33,702 nucleotides of DNA, from the NCBI GenBank assembly GCA_947630365.1, contig CANRHI010000013.1, positions 1 through 33,702 on the forward strand. Direction: 5' to 3'. Source of the stretch: an uncultured Clostridia bacterium (lineage in GTDB: Bacteria > Bacillota > Clostridia > Christensenellales > Borkfalkiaceae). Position numbers and translations under genes: made by a program. Shown here piece after piece: positions 1 through 6,669 of the stretch. The notes below the pieces were generated by a model. That model ran no database searches, was not told where the DNA came from, and was given only the letters and a program-made list of their open reading frames with translations. Each line of letters begins with the position of its first letter. Positions within the stretch are counted from its first letter, which is position 1.

Positions 1-288
1 GACAAGGACTACCAGCGCAAAATCATTGATAATCTTGTCACAAAGGTATTCGTGGGCGACGGCTATATCACGGCGCATTTCCGTTTGGGAAACGCGGCAG
101 AGGTCGAGAACGTCAGACTTGAAGAAATGAAAACAGCGTTTGAACACATTTTCGGTGTTCAAACGCTATCACCATTGGCGCGCCAAGTGAAACCTAAATT
201 GAACGAATATGTTCGGTTTAGGTTTTTCTTTTGCTCTCAAAGGACAGAAAGGCGCGGCGGTTTATGCCGCGAAAGGCTCTTGACATGA
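1..288 (+). CDS. C-terminal end of a probable large serine site-specific recombinase (5' end outside window)
   Basis: The reading frame is open from base 1, so the N-terminal catalytic and recombinase domains lie upstream of the window. The visible start, DKDYQRKIIDNLVTKVFV, resembles the segment near the C-terminus of clostridial large serine recombinases, where a conserved 'I(I/V)xxLVxxVxV' strand precedes a short variable tail. Such enzymes excise and integrate mobile elements. The last ~30 residues are odd: they are encoded by an intrinsic-terminator hairpin (191-235), so the frame may run past the ancestral stop or have been joined to new DNA. Family assignment rests on this short stretch only. 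A different mobile-element protein is possible. Confidence 0.55.
   Translation, partial: DKDYQRKIIDNLVTKVFVGDGYITAHFRLGNAAEVENVRLEEMKTAFEHIFGVQTLSPLARQVKPKLNEYVRFRFFFCSQRTERRGGLCRERLLT
191..235 (+). terminator. Intrinsic terminator inside the tail of the recombinase frame
   Basis: Two 14-nt arms (191-204 and 211-224) pair around a GAATAT loop, with two G-U wobbles and no mismatch. A T-rich tract (TTTCTTTTGCTCT) follows directly. This is a classic Rho-independent terminator for rightward transcription. It lies 50-95 nt before the recombinase stop codon, which is unusual. Confidence 0.75.
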
Positions 289-543
289 GAAAGACGTGCG
301 GTAGGCTGTTTGCCAAAGGCAAGAAAAAAGCCCCGCAGGGGTCGGCGGCTTTATGCCTCACGGGAGATAAATAGCCGCCCTTTACAATTTCCGCGGCGGT
401 ATTATCCCGCCAACGGGCGGTAAGCACAAGCGATCACAAATACTTTATCAAAATTATATCTTAAAAATTTTATTTCGTAAAGAAAATCGCAGGGAATATG
501 ACATCAGCTGTATAATTTTACGTTATCACTTTGCGTAAATGGA
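289..543. other. AT-rich intergenic stretch between recombinase and LysR gene
   Basis: I see no convincing gene here. It contains a leftward terminator (323-352), several GC-rich inverted repeats around 340-420, an AT-rich block at 425-500, and a 6-bp inverted repeat TTTACG/CGTAAA at 517-522 and 534-539 just past the LysR stop. A leftward frame across 218-427 is open, but it runs through both hairpins and has no Shine-Dalgarno site, so I do not call it. Confidence 0.5.
323..352 (-). terminator. Leftward intrinsic terminator, probably ending the LysR transcript
   Basis: Read on the minus strand, AAAGCC pairs with GGCTTT and an inner CCG pairs with CGG across one bulged G, around a 7-nt loop. 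The run continues into TTTTTT. It lies about 190 nt downstream of the LysR stop codon, the nearest leftward gene. Confidence 0.5.
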
Positions 544-1422
544 CTAAGCGATTCTCGTTTCCAATTCCTTCAAAAAGACCTCGGCGCATTTGGGAAATAC
601 TTGATATTTTTTCCAAGCAATATCGAGGTGGGAAACGAGCTTCGGGAAAAGCGGACGGAAACAAAGTTCGCTTGTACCCGACGTATTGATGATGTGTTCA
701 AGCCCCACGGCATATCCAACGCCCTCGGCGACGAATAGCGAGGCGTTATACATAAGGTTGTATGTGGCGACGATATTCAGTTCGTCCGACCGTCTTTGAA
801 ACCAATCGGTGATGACGCTTTTCCCAAGTGAGTGGCGGGAGCGGATAAGTGGCGCGTCCCTCAGATCTTCGGGCGTGACAAATTCCTTTTCCGCGAGCGG
901 ACTGTCTTTTCGCATAAGAACGCCCCAAGTATCTACGAGGGGAAGGCGGAGATAGTCGTACTTTGTCAGGTCTGCGGGTTCGATGAAGATGCCGAAGTCG
1001 ATGAGCCCTTTATCGAGTTTTTCCTCAATTGCCGCCATATCCCCGCTGAACAAATGGAATTTGACGGCGGGATATTTTTCTCTCACGGCGCGCGCCGCTT
1101 TCGCTACGATCTTGAGGACGTAACTTTCGCCCCCGCCGATATAGACGTCGCCGCGAATTTCCGCAGACGGCGAAGAAAGTTCCGCTTCCGTCTTTTGATA
1201 CAGGTCTAAAATTTCCTCGGCGCGTTTTTTGAGAAGTTCTCCCGCTTCGGTGAGCGTGATCTTTCTGCTTCCGCGGATAAAGAGCTGCCCACCGAGTTCT
1301 TCTTCCAAATGCTTCATTTGCCGCGACAAGTTGGGTTGGGATACATACAATGCTTCCGCTGCTTTCAAAATACTTTCTTCTCGCGCGACAGCCAAAAAAT
1401 ATTTGAGTTCTCTCAGTTCCAT
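544..1422 (-). CDS. LysR-type transcriptional regulator
   Basis: A 292-residue LysR family regulator, the normal family length. Residues 1-60 form the winged helix-turn-helix (MELRELKYFLAVAREES, then AAEALYVSQPNLSRQMKHLE), joined by a linker helix to a periplasmic-binding-protein-like effector domain (about 90-290). I chose the ATG at 1422 because AAAGGAG lies 7 nt upstream. The longer frame to 1470 would run through the gene's own promoter. The gene diverges from the fusion-enzyme cassette at 1552, and a perfect LysR box overlaps its -35, so it probably represses itself and activates the cassette when an inducer binds. The effector is unknown; the reductase domains of the targets suggest a redox-active or electrophilic compound (inference). 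Confidence 0.93.
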   Translation of the reverse strand: MELRELKYFLAVAREESILKAAEALYVSQPNLSRQMKHLEEELGGQLFIRGSRKITLTEAGELLKKRAEEILDLYQKTEAELSSPSAEIRGDVYIGGGESYVLKIVAKAARAVREKYPAVKFHLFSGDMAAIEEKLDKGLIDFGIFIEPADLTKYDYLRLPLVDTWGVLMRKDSPLAEKEFVTPEDLRDAPLIRSRHSLGKSVITDWFQRRSDELNIVATYNLMYNASLFVAEGVGYAVGLEHIINTSGTSELCFRPLFPKLVSHLDIAWKKYQVFPKCAEVFLKELETRIA

Positions 1423-1441
1423 AAAAAACTCCTTTGAGAAT

Positions 1442-1470
1442 ATTATATCGGCAAAAACTATGCTTGTCAA
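1442..1470 (-). promoter_or_regulatory. Sigma-A promoter of the LysR gene
   Basis: On the minus strand TTGACA (1465-1470) and TATAAT (1442-1447) are separated by exactly 17 nt, a full consensus match. The predicted start near 1435 gives a leader of about 13 nt carrying AAAGGAG before the ATG at 1422. The -35 lies inside the LysR-box palindrome. Confidence 0.85.
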
Positions 1471-1474
1471 GCAT
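1460..1474. promoter_or_regulatory. LysR box (T-N11-A palindrome)
   Basis: ATGCTTGTCAAGCAT is a perfect inverted repeat with 6-bp arms around GTC, and it contains the T-N11-A signature (T1461 to A1473). It is centred about 68 bp upstream of the predicted rightward start, the usual position of a LysR recognition site, and overlaps the -35 of the regulator's own promoter. This predicts combined autorepression and activation. Confidence 0.8.
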
Positions 1475-1498
1475 AGGAAATCTATAAAATATAAGTAT

Positions 1499-1528
1499 TT
1501 GACATATTAGATGCTTTCGTTTTATAAT
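1499..1528 (+). promoter_or_regulatory. Sigma-A promoter of the acetyltransferase-hydrolase / flavodoxin-reductase cassette
   Basis: TTGACA (1499-1504) and TATAAT (1523-1528) are separated by 18 nt. Transcription should start near 1535, leaving a short leader with a GAGG-type ribosome site before the ATG at 1552. The LysR box lies just upstream. Confidence 0.85.
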
Positions 1529-1551
1529 ATTGATGTAAATACGAGGCGAAT

Positions 1552-3111
1552 ATGACGAGAGAACAATTTACCGAAACCACAAAAGCAAAAACCTACCTTG
1601 TCGCAGGGTCTGATACGCACCTTTATATGCACGAGATGTCGCAGCGCGCACTTACGTTTACGGCGGAGATCAACGGAACATATCACAAGCCCGAGGAATT
1701 AAGACGATTGTTCTTTGAACTCATCGGAAAAGAATATGACGAAACTTTCGGACTGTTCCCGCCCTTTTCCACCGACTATGGACTGAATATCACGCTCGGC
1801 AAGCGTGTCTTTATCAATTCGGGCTGTTGCTTCCAAGATCAAGGCGGGATAGAGATCGGTGATGATTGCCTCATCGGGCAGCAGGTGGTGATCGCAACCT
1901 TAAATCACGATTTGGATCCCGAAAGGCGCGGCAATATGTTTCCCGCGCCCGTGAAGATCGGAAACAAAGTCTGGATCGGCGCTCACGCCACGATTTTGCC
2001 GGGAGTAACGATCGGCGATGGGGCTGTTGTCGGTGCGGGTGCAATCGTCACAAAAGATGTTCCCGAAAATGCCGTTGTTGCGGGCGTTCCCGCAAAAATT
2101 ATAAAAAGAATCAAGGAGAAAAAAATCATGGAAGAATTGAAGTTGACGAAAGAATGGGACAAAGTATTTGAAAAGAGCGAGAAGGTAGAGCATAGCAAGG
2201 CGACGTTCCACAATCGTTACGGCATCACGCTCGCCTGCGACGTGTATAAGCCGAAAAATGCAAGCGGAAAACTTCCCGCCATCGCCGTGTGCGGACCGTT
2301 CGGCGCGGTCAAGGAACAATCTTCGGGGCTGTATGCACAGGAACTTGCAAAGCGCGGGTTTCTTGCCATCGCCTTCGATCCCTCGTTTACGGGCGAGAGC
2401 GGTGGGCTTCCCCGTTATGTTGCCTCGCCCGACATCAATACCGAGGACTTCTCGGCGGCGGTGGACTTCCTCTCCTGCCGAGAGGATGTAGACGCAGACA
2501 AAATCGGCATCTTGGGCATCTGCGGTTGGGGCGGAATGGCGATCAATACGGCGGCGATGGATACGAGAATCAAGGCGACGGTCGCCTCGACGATGTACGA
2601 CATGACGCGCGTGAACGCCAAAGGATATTTCGACGCGGCGGACAGCGAAGAAGCGCGCTTTGAAACGAAGAAGTTACTCAATGAACAGCGCATCGTTGAC
2701 TACAAAAACGGCAATTACGAACTCGGCGGCGGGGTCGTCGATCCGCTTCCCGACGATGCGCCCTTCTTCGTAAAGGACTATTACGACTACTACAAGACCA
2801 AGCGGGGCTACCATGTTCGCAGTTTGAACAGTAACGGCGGTTGGAACAAAACTTCCTCGCTCTCCTTCATCAATATGCCCATTCTTACGTACAGCAACGA
2901 AATAAGGAGCGCGGTACTTATCATTCACGGAGAAAAGGCGCACTCCTGCTACTTCTCGAAGGATGCTTACGCCGCGATGATAAAGGACAGCAAATATGCG
3001 GCAAACAAGGAACTTCTCATTATCCCGAACGCCGTGCATACCGACCTCTACGACAGGCTCGATGTCATTCCGTTCGATAAAATCGAGACGTTTTTCAAGG
3101 CAAATTTATAA
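1552..3111 (+). CDS. Fusion: hexapeptide sugar O-acetyltransferase + dienelactone-hydrolase-like alpha/beta hydrolase
   Basis: A 519-residue protein made of two normally separate enzymes. Residues 1-190 match the maltose/galactoside O-acetyltransferase family, which acetylates sugar hydroxyls with acetyl-CoA. They show an N-terminal cap helix, left-handed beta-helix hexads such as [14 protein letters not shown], and a likely catalytic His119 in LNHDLDP. Residues 193-519 are an alpha/beta hydrolase with the nucleophile elbow GICGWGG (Cys324, as in dienelactone hydrolases) and a C-terminal His496 in NAVHTDLYD. The join, around [11 protein letters not shown], is coded by an intact Shine-Dalgarno site and ATG (2113-2130) typical of a free-standing hydrolase start. 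The stop codon of the first gene seems to have been lost, so both a fusion and a separate hydrolase of 327 residues may be made. Physiological substrates are unknown. Confidence 0.85.
   Translation: MTREQFTETTKAKTYLVAGSDTHLYMHEMSQRALTFTAEINGTYHKPEELRRLFFELIGKEYDETFGLFPPFSTDYGLNITLGKRVFINSGCCFQDQGGIEIGDDCLIGQQVVIATLNHDLDPERRGNMFPAPVKIGNKVWIGAHATILPGVTIGDGAVVGAGAIVTKDVPENAVVAGVPAKIIKRIKEKKIMEELKLTKEWDKVFEKSEKVEHSKATFHNRYGITLACDVYKPKNASGKLPAIAVCGPFGAVKEQSSGLYAQELAKRGFLAIAFDPSFTGESGGLPRYVASPDINTEDFSAAVDFLSCREDVDADKIGILGICGWGGMAINTAAMDTRIKATVASTMYDMTRVNAKGYFDAADSEEARFETKKLLNEQRIVDYKNGNYELGGGVVDPLPDDAPFFVKDYYDYYKTKRGYHVRSLNSNGGWNKTSSLSFINMPILTYSNEIRSAVLIIHGEKAHSCYFSKDAYAAMIKDSKYAANKELLIIPNAVHTDLYDRLDVIPFDKIETFFKANL
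2113..2130 (+). promoter_or_regulatory. Internal ribosome binding site and start codon at the fusion joint
   Basis: AAGGAG at 2113-2118 lies 9 nt before an in-frame ATG at 2128. Translation from here gives [17 protein letters not shown], which looks like the natural N-terminus of the hydrolase. It implies the two domains were separate genes until recently, or that the hydrolase is also made on its own. Confidence 0.6.
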
Positions 3112-3124
3112 AAGAAGCGAAGTT

Positions 3125-4576
3125 ATGAGAAAAACACTCGGAATCATCTTGATGATCATGATGGCATTATTTACTTTTTCGGCGTGCAACAATACGAATC
3201 AAAACGGCGGAAACCATACGCCTCCCGAAAGCGACACGCCCGCGGCGGTCTCAAACGTACTGATCGCTTACTTCTCCTGCACGGGGACGACAAAAGACGT
3301 TGCGGAACATATCGAGGCAAAGACGGGCGGCACGCTCTATGAAATTGTGCCGCAAATCCCCTATACCGAAGCCGACCTTGCCTATTATACGGGTGGCAGA
3401 GCCGATAAGGAACAAGCCGATTCTACCGCTCGCCCTGCGATAAGCGGGGGCGTGGAGAACATGGAGAAACACAAAGTCGTCTTTTTGGGCTATCCCATTT
3501 GGCACAGTCAAGCGCCGAAAATCATCTGCACTTTTCTTGAAAGTTACAATTTTTCGGGCAAGACGATCATTCCGTTTTGCACCTCAGGGAGTAGCGGCAT
3601 CGGTTCGAGCGCGACAGATTTACATTCTCTTGCGGAGGGGGCAACTTGGCTTGACGGCAGAAGATTTCCTTCGGGTACTTCGCAAAGCACGGTCGATGAA
3701 TGGGTGGATTCGCTCGGACTGAAATTCACGCCCGACGTTTCCGTGTTCGACCTGAATAGCGGCAAAAACGGTCATGCACCCACGGTAACTCTCAGCAGCG
3801 GATATGAAATGCCGATCTTGGGACTTGGCACTTATTCTCTTACGGGCGAAACGTGCAAAGCCTCGGTGAAAGCGGCACTGGATGCCGGCGTTCGCCTTAT
3901 CGACACCGCGCACATGTACGGCAACGAAAGGGAGATCGGAGAAGCGATACGGGAATCGAATGTGCCGCGCGAAGAGATTTTCGTCATTACAAAAATCTAC
4001 CCCGGCGAACAATATTCTCACCCCGAAGAAGCGATACAAGAGTCGCTCGACAAACTCAATATCGGCTATATCGACATGATGCTCTTGCACCATCCCGGCG
4101 CGAATGACGTTAAGGCGTATAAGGCAATGGAAAAAGCCGTGGCAGACGGGAAGATCCGCTCTTTGGGACTTTCAAATTGGTATATCGAGGAAATAGACGA
4201 CTTCATTTCACAGGTGGACATCAAGCCCGCGCTTGTGCAGAATGAGATACACCCGTATTATCAAGAGCAAGCCGTCGTGCCGTATATGCAGGGTTTGGGA
4301 ATCGTTATGCAGGCTTGGTATCCGTTCGGCGGCAGAGGTCATACAGGCGAACTCCTTTCCGATGAAACGATCGTAAAAATTGCCGAGGCGCACAACGTGA
4401 CGGCGGCGCAGGTGATCTTACGTTGGCACTTACAGCGCGGCGTTGTGGCGATCCCCGGTTCAAGTAATCCCGCCCATATCCTCGAAAACATTTCGGTGTT
4501 CGGTTTCTCGCTTTCAAACGAAGAAATGAATGACATCGCCGCCCTCGACAGGAACGAAAAACACGATTGGTATTGA
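3125..4576 (+). CDS. Lipoprotein flavodoxin fused to aldo/keto reductase
   Basis: The 483-residue product has a lipoprotein signal (MRKTLG, a hydrophobic run, then FSAC as lipobox). Next comes a Flavodoxin_4-type FMN domain (about 45-210) with phosphate loop FSCTGTT and the conserved GYPIWHSQAPKII and IIPFCTSGSSGIG segments. After a short linker an aldo/keto reductase barrel follows (about 220-483). The reductase tetrad is intact: Asp260 and Tyr265 in DTAHMYGN, Lys290 in ITKIYPG, His322 in LLHHPG. Free lipoprotein flavodoxins and free reductases are common in Clostridia; the joined, apparently exported form is unusual, because NADPH would not be expected outside the membrane. It lies 13 nt after the previous gene and shares its promoter. 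A role in reducing carbonyl or quinone compounds is inference. Confidence 0.85.
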   Translation: MRKTLGIILMIMMALFTFSACNNTNQNGGNHTPPESDTPAAVSNVLIAYFSCTGTTKDVAEHIEAKTGGTLYEIVPQIPYTEADLAYYTGGRADKEQADSTARPAISGGVENMEKHKVVFLGYPIWHSQAPKIICTFLESYNFSGKTIIPFCTSGSSGIGSSATDLHSLAEGATWLDGRRFPSGTSQSTVDEWVDSLGLKFTPDVSVFDLNSGKNGHAPTVTLSSGYEMPILGLGTYSLTGETCKASVKAALDAGVRLIDTAHMYGNEREIGEAIRESNVPREEIFVITKIYPGEQYSHPEEAIQESLDKLNIGYIDMMLLHHPGANDVKAYKAMEKAVADGKIRSLGLSNWYIEEIDDFISQVDIKPALVQNEIHPYYQEQAVVPYMQGLGIVMQAWYPFGGRGHTGELLSDETIVKIAEAHNVTAAQVILRWHLQRGVVAIPGSSNPAHILENISVFGFSLSNEEMNDIAALDRNEKHDWY

Positions 4577-4606
4577 GGCGCAATATACATTACCGAAAAC
4601 CATGAT

Positions 4607-4816
4607 ATGAAACTGTATGCGGCTTGTCCGATTTGCGGATATGAATTGTGTAAAGGAGGAAGCGGCTCCGATGTGGATATTTTATGCCCTCGGTGCGGCA
4701 AACTAATTCAAGTGATAATTACGCAAAACGATGTTCATGCTGATGAATTTCTTTTTCATAAAAATCTCCTTGTAAATCAAAAAGTGCGCCAACCATGGGC
4801 TATCGCGTCATGTTGA
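4607..4816 (+). CDS. Small zinc-ribbon protein (Com / cysteine-rich KTR-like), C-terminus probably altered
   Basis: A 69-residue ORF with two zinc knuckles, CPICG (residues 7-11) and CPRCG (about 28-32), resembling the Com/KTR-type mini zinc ribbons often found on mobile elements. There is no clear Shine-Dalgarno site before the ATG. The first ~40 residues look like a real domain. The last ~25 are doubtful: they are read antisense through what looks like the ribosome site and start of another gene (4703-4771), and the final residues and stop codon come from the intergenic repeat that begins at 4800. The natural C-terminus was probably replaced. Function unknown; nucleic-acid binding is a guess from the fold. 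Confidence 0.5.
   Translation: MKLYAACPICGYELCKGGSGSDVDILCPRCGKLIQVIITQNDVHADEFLFHKNLLVNQKVRQPWAIASC
4703..4759 (-). pseudogene. Possible leftover 5' end of a lost gene
   Basis: On the minus strand AAGGAG (4766-4771) precedes an ATG (4759) by 6 nt, and the frame reads MKKKFISMNIVLRNYHLN before a stop. The lysine-rich start looks like a genuine gene beginning, but only 18 codons remain and no promoter is seen. It may be a deletion remnant. Chance is a fair alternative. Confidence 0.25.
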
Positions 4817-4902
4817 GGGAGCGAAGCGACCGAAACATCCCGAGGTACGAAGTCCGAATTTTCATTCTCGGGATTCTTCGCTACGCTTCAGAATGACGCG
4901 TT
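4800..4902. repeat. Intergenic foldback repeat, copy A, module 1
   Basis: The first 81 bases differ from those of copy B (from 9338) at only two positions. The element is a long imperfect palindrome: the outer ends GCGTCAT and ATGACGC pair, and an inner ATCCCGAG pairs with CTCGGGAT around a 22-nt loop. It has no coding capacity of its own. The form resembles a short non-autonomous (MITE-like) element or a repeated structured RNA. It supplies the stop codon of the zinc-ribbon ORF. Confidence 0.85.
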
Positions 4903-4907
4903 GACAA

Positions 4908-4970
4908 GGGGCAGAATGACGGAATGACGCGGGAACCTCCCCCTGTATTCCCCTCCTTAAAAAGAAGGGG
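4908..4970. repeat. Intergenic repeat, copy A, module 2
   Basis: This stretch matches 9453-9508 and is built around ACCTCCCCCTGTAT followed by a C-rich/G-rich palindrome. Copy A carries an extra 8-nt tandem duplication (GAATGACG twice) that copy B lacks. Confidence 0.75.
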
Positions 4971-5120
4971 ATATGTTTGTTGGTCTCGCTCCTTAAAAAG
5001 GAAGGGGATTTTTTATTCACAATTTTGCCCCCACCTGTCTCGCTACACTCGCCACCCGCCCCCCATAAATAGGGGCAGGTCACAATGGGGGAGGGGTGCG
5101 GGGATTTTCCCAAAACGCAA
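4971..5120. repeat. Further palindromic intergenic sequence upstream of proS
   Basis: There is no gene here. The stretch holds a CTCCTT/AAGGAA hairpin (about 4988-5002) followed by a T-run, and a nested hairpin at about 5028-5090 in which CCCCC pairs with GGGGG, ACCTG with CAGGT and GCCCC with GGGGC. It looks like a third module of the same mosaic repeat. A leftward frame across 4862-5113 is open only because the repeat lacks stops, so I do not call it. Confidence 0.5.
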
Positions 5121-5147
5121 AAAATTTTTCAAAAGGCTTTTCAATGA

Positions 5148-5177
5148 TTGGACGAACGGCAAAAGTTATGCTATAAT
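5148..5177 (+). promoter_or_regulatory. Promoter of the proS-asnS-tyrS operon
   Basis: TATAAT at 5172-5177 is preceded by TGC, an extended -10. A weak -35 (TTGGAC, 5148-5153) lies 18 nt upstream. The start near 5184 leaves only a ~22-nt leader, so there is no room for a T-box riboswitch downstream of this promoter. Confidence 0.75.
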
Positions 5178-5205
5178 GCTTTATATCTCTATTTCGGAGC
5201 AAAGT

Positions 5206-6642
5206 ATGGCAAAGGACAATCAATTCGTATCTCAGATCGCGGATATCGAAGCGGACTTCCCGCAGTGGTACACCGACGTCGTATTAAAGACCAAGCTCGT
5301 CGACTACGGTCCCGTAAAGGGGACGATGGTCATCCGTCCTTACGGCTATGCCATTTGGGAGAACATCCGGCGCGAGCTCGACGACCGCTTCAAGGCGGCG
5401 GGGGTGGAGAACGCCTACTTCCCGCTGCTCATTCCCATGAGCTTCATGACGAAGGAAGCTGAGCATGTGGAAGGGTTTGCCCCCGAGGTCGCCGTCGTCA
5501 CCCATGCGGGGGGCGCCAAGCTCGAGGAGCCGCTCGTCGTCCGTCCCACGTCCGAGACCATCATCGGGCATATGATGGGCAAGTGGGTGGAGAGCTGGCG
5601 CGATCTGCCCCTGCGCCAAAACCAGTGGTGCAACGTCATGCGGTGGGAAAAGACTACCCGCCCCTTCCTTCGCACGAGCGAATTTTTGTGGCAGGAAGGG
5701 CACGGCGTATTCGAGAGCGGGGAGGAGGCGGAAAGCGAAACGCTCTCCATGCTCGCCCTCTACAGGGAATTTGCCAAGAACGTCCTCTGCATGCCCGTTT
5801 TGACGGGGAGAAAGACGGAGAAGGAGAAATTCGCGGGCGCGGTCGCGACCTTCGGCATGGAGGCCATGATGCACGACGGCAAGAGTCTGCAATCGGGCAC
5901 CACCCATTACATGGGGCAAAACTTCGCCAAGGCTTTCAACATTCAATTCACAGGGAAGGACGGCGCCCTCGACTACGGCTATACCATGAGCTACGGCGTT
6001 TCGACCCGCCTCATCGGCGCGCTCATCATGACCCATGGCGATGCCCGCGGGCTCGTTTTGCCGCCTCCCGTCGCGCCCGTGCAGGTCGTCATCGTGCCCA
6101 TCGCCCAAAAAAAGGAGGGCGTTTTGGAGGCATGCGCCGCCCTCAAAGCGCGCTTGCAGAAGGCGGGCATGCGGGTGAAGGTGGACGACACCGACAATTC
6201 CCCCGGTTGGAAATTCAACGAGTGGGAGATGAAGGGCGTGCCCGTGCGCATCGAACTGGGCCCGCGCGACATCGAAAACGGCAAAATGACGGTATTCCGC
6301 CGCGACACGCTCGAGAAATCGGACGGCTATCTTCTCTCCGAGGCGGAGGAGAGGGTCGCAGAGCTGCTTGGGGAGATAAGCGCCGCGCTCTATGCAAAGG
6401 CGGAGGCGCGCATGAAGGAGCGCATCGTGAATGCCTCCTCCCTCGAGGAGCTGCTCCGCGGGGTGGACGGCGGCAATTTCGTCCGCGCGGGCTGGTGCGG
6501 AGAGCGCGCCTGCGAGGACAAGGTGAAGGAATTCGCACAGGCGACGGCGCGCGTGTTCGACGAAGAGCACAACGATATGCCCGTCTGCCTCTGCTGCGGG
6601 AAGAAGGCGGCGCACACCGTATTCTTCGCCCGCGCCTACTGA
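5206..6642 (+). CDS. proS: Prolyl-tRNA synthetase, archaeal/eukaryote-like type
   Basis: This class II synthetase charges tRNA-Pro with proline. The 478-residue length, the absence of the large editing insertion between motifs 2 and 3, and a C-terminal domain with CLCCGKK ending in Tyr (ARAY) mark the eukaryote/archaeal-like ProRS subgroup, not the longer E. coli form. Motif 2 lies near residue 155 (LRTSEFLWQEGH), motif 3 near 265 (STRLIGALIMTHGDARG), and the anticodon-binding domain at about 285-395. I chose ATG 5206 because GGAG lies 6 nt upstream and the promoter ends at 5177; the longer frame runs through repeats and the promoter. It is first in a three-synthetase operon. Confidence 0.96.
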   Translation: MAKDNQFVSQIADIEADFPQWYTDVVLKTKLVDYGPVKGTMVIRPYGYAIWENIRRELDDRFKAAGVENAYFPLLIPMSFMTKEAEHVEGFAPEVAVVTHAGGAKLEEPLVVRPTSETIIGHMMGKWVESWRDLPLRQNQWCNVMRWEKTTRPFLRTSEFLWQEGHGVFESGEEAESETLSMLALYREFAKNVLCMPVLTGRKTEKEKFAGAVATFGMEAMMHDGKSLQSGTTHYMGQNFAKAFNIQFTGKDGALDYGYTMSYGVSTRLIGALIMTHGDARGLVLPPPVAPVQVVIVPIAQKKEGVLEACAALKARLQKAGMRVKVDDTDNSPGWKFNEWEMKGVPVRIELGPRDIENGKMTVFRRDTLEKSDGYLLSEAEERVAELLGEISAALYAKAEARMKERIVNASSLEELLRGVDGGNFVRAGWCGERACEDKVKEFAQATARVFDEEHNDMPVCLCCGKKAAHTVFFARAY

Positions 6643-6669
6643 CCCTACAAACAAGCATCGGAGAAGAGT

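Noticed and set aside
218..427. Leftward 69-codon frame downstream of the LysR gene
   Set aside because: It crosses two terminator hairpins, has no ribosome site and ends inside the recombinase frame. More likely non-coding element DNA.
4862..5113. Leftward frame over repeat copy A
   Set aside because: It is made entirely of repeat modules, and the similar frame at 9300-9530 shows it is a by-product of the repeat's base composition.
4800..5120. CRISPR array
   Set aside because: The palindromic units differ in length and sequence and are not spaced by unique spacers; there are no cas genes.
5120..5205. T-box riboswitch before proS
   Set aside because: The promoter at 5148-5177 leaves only about 22 nt of leader, and no T-box sequence or specifier stem is seen.
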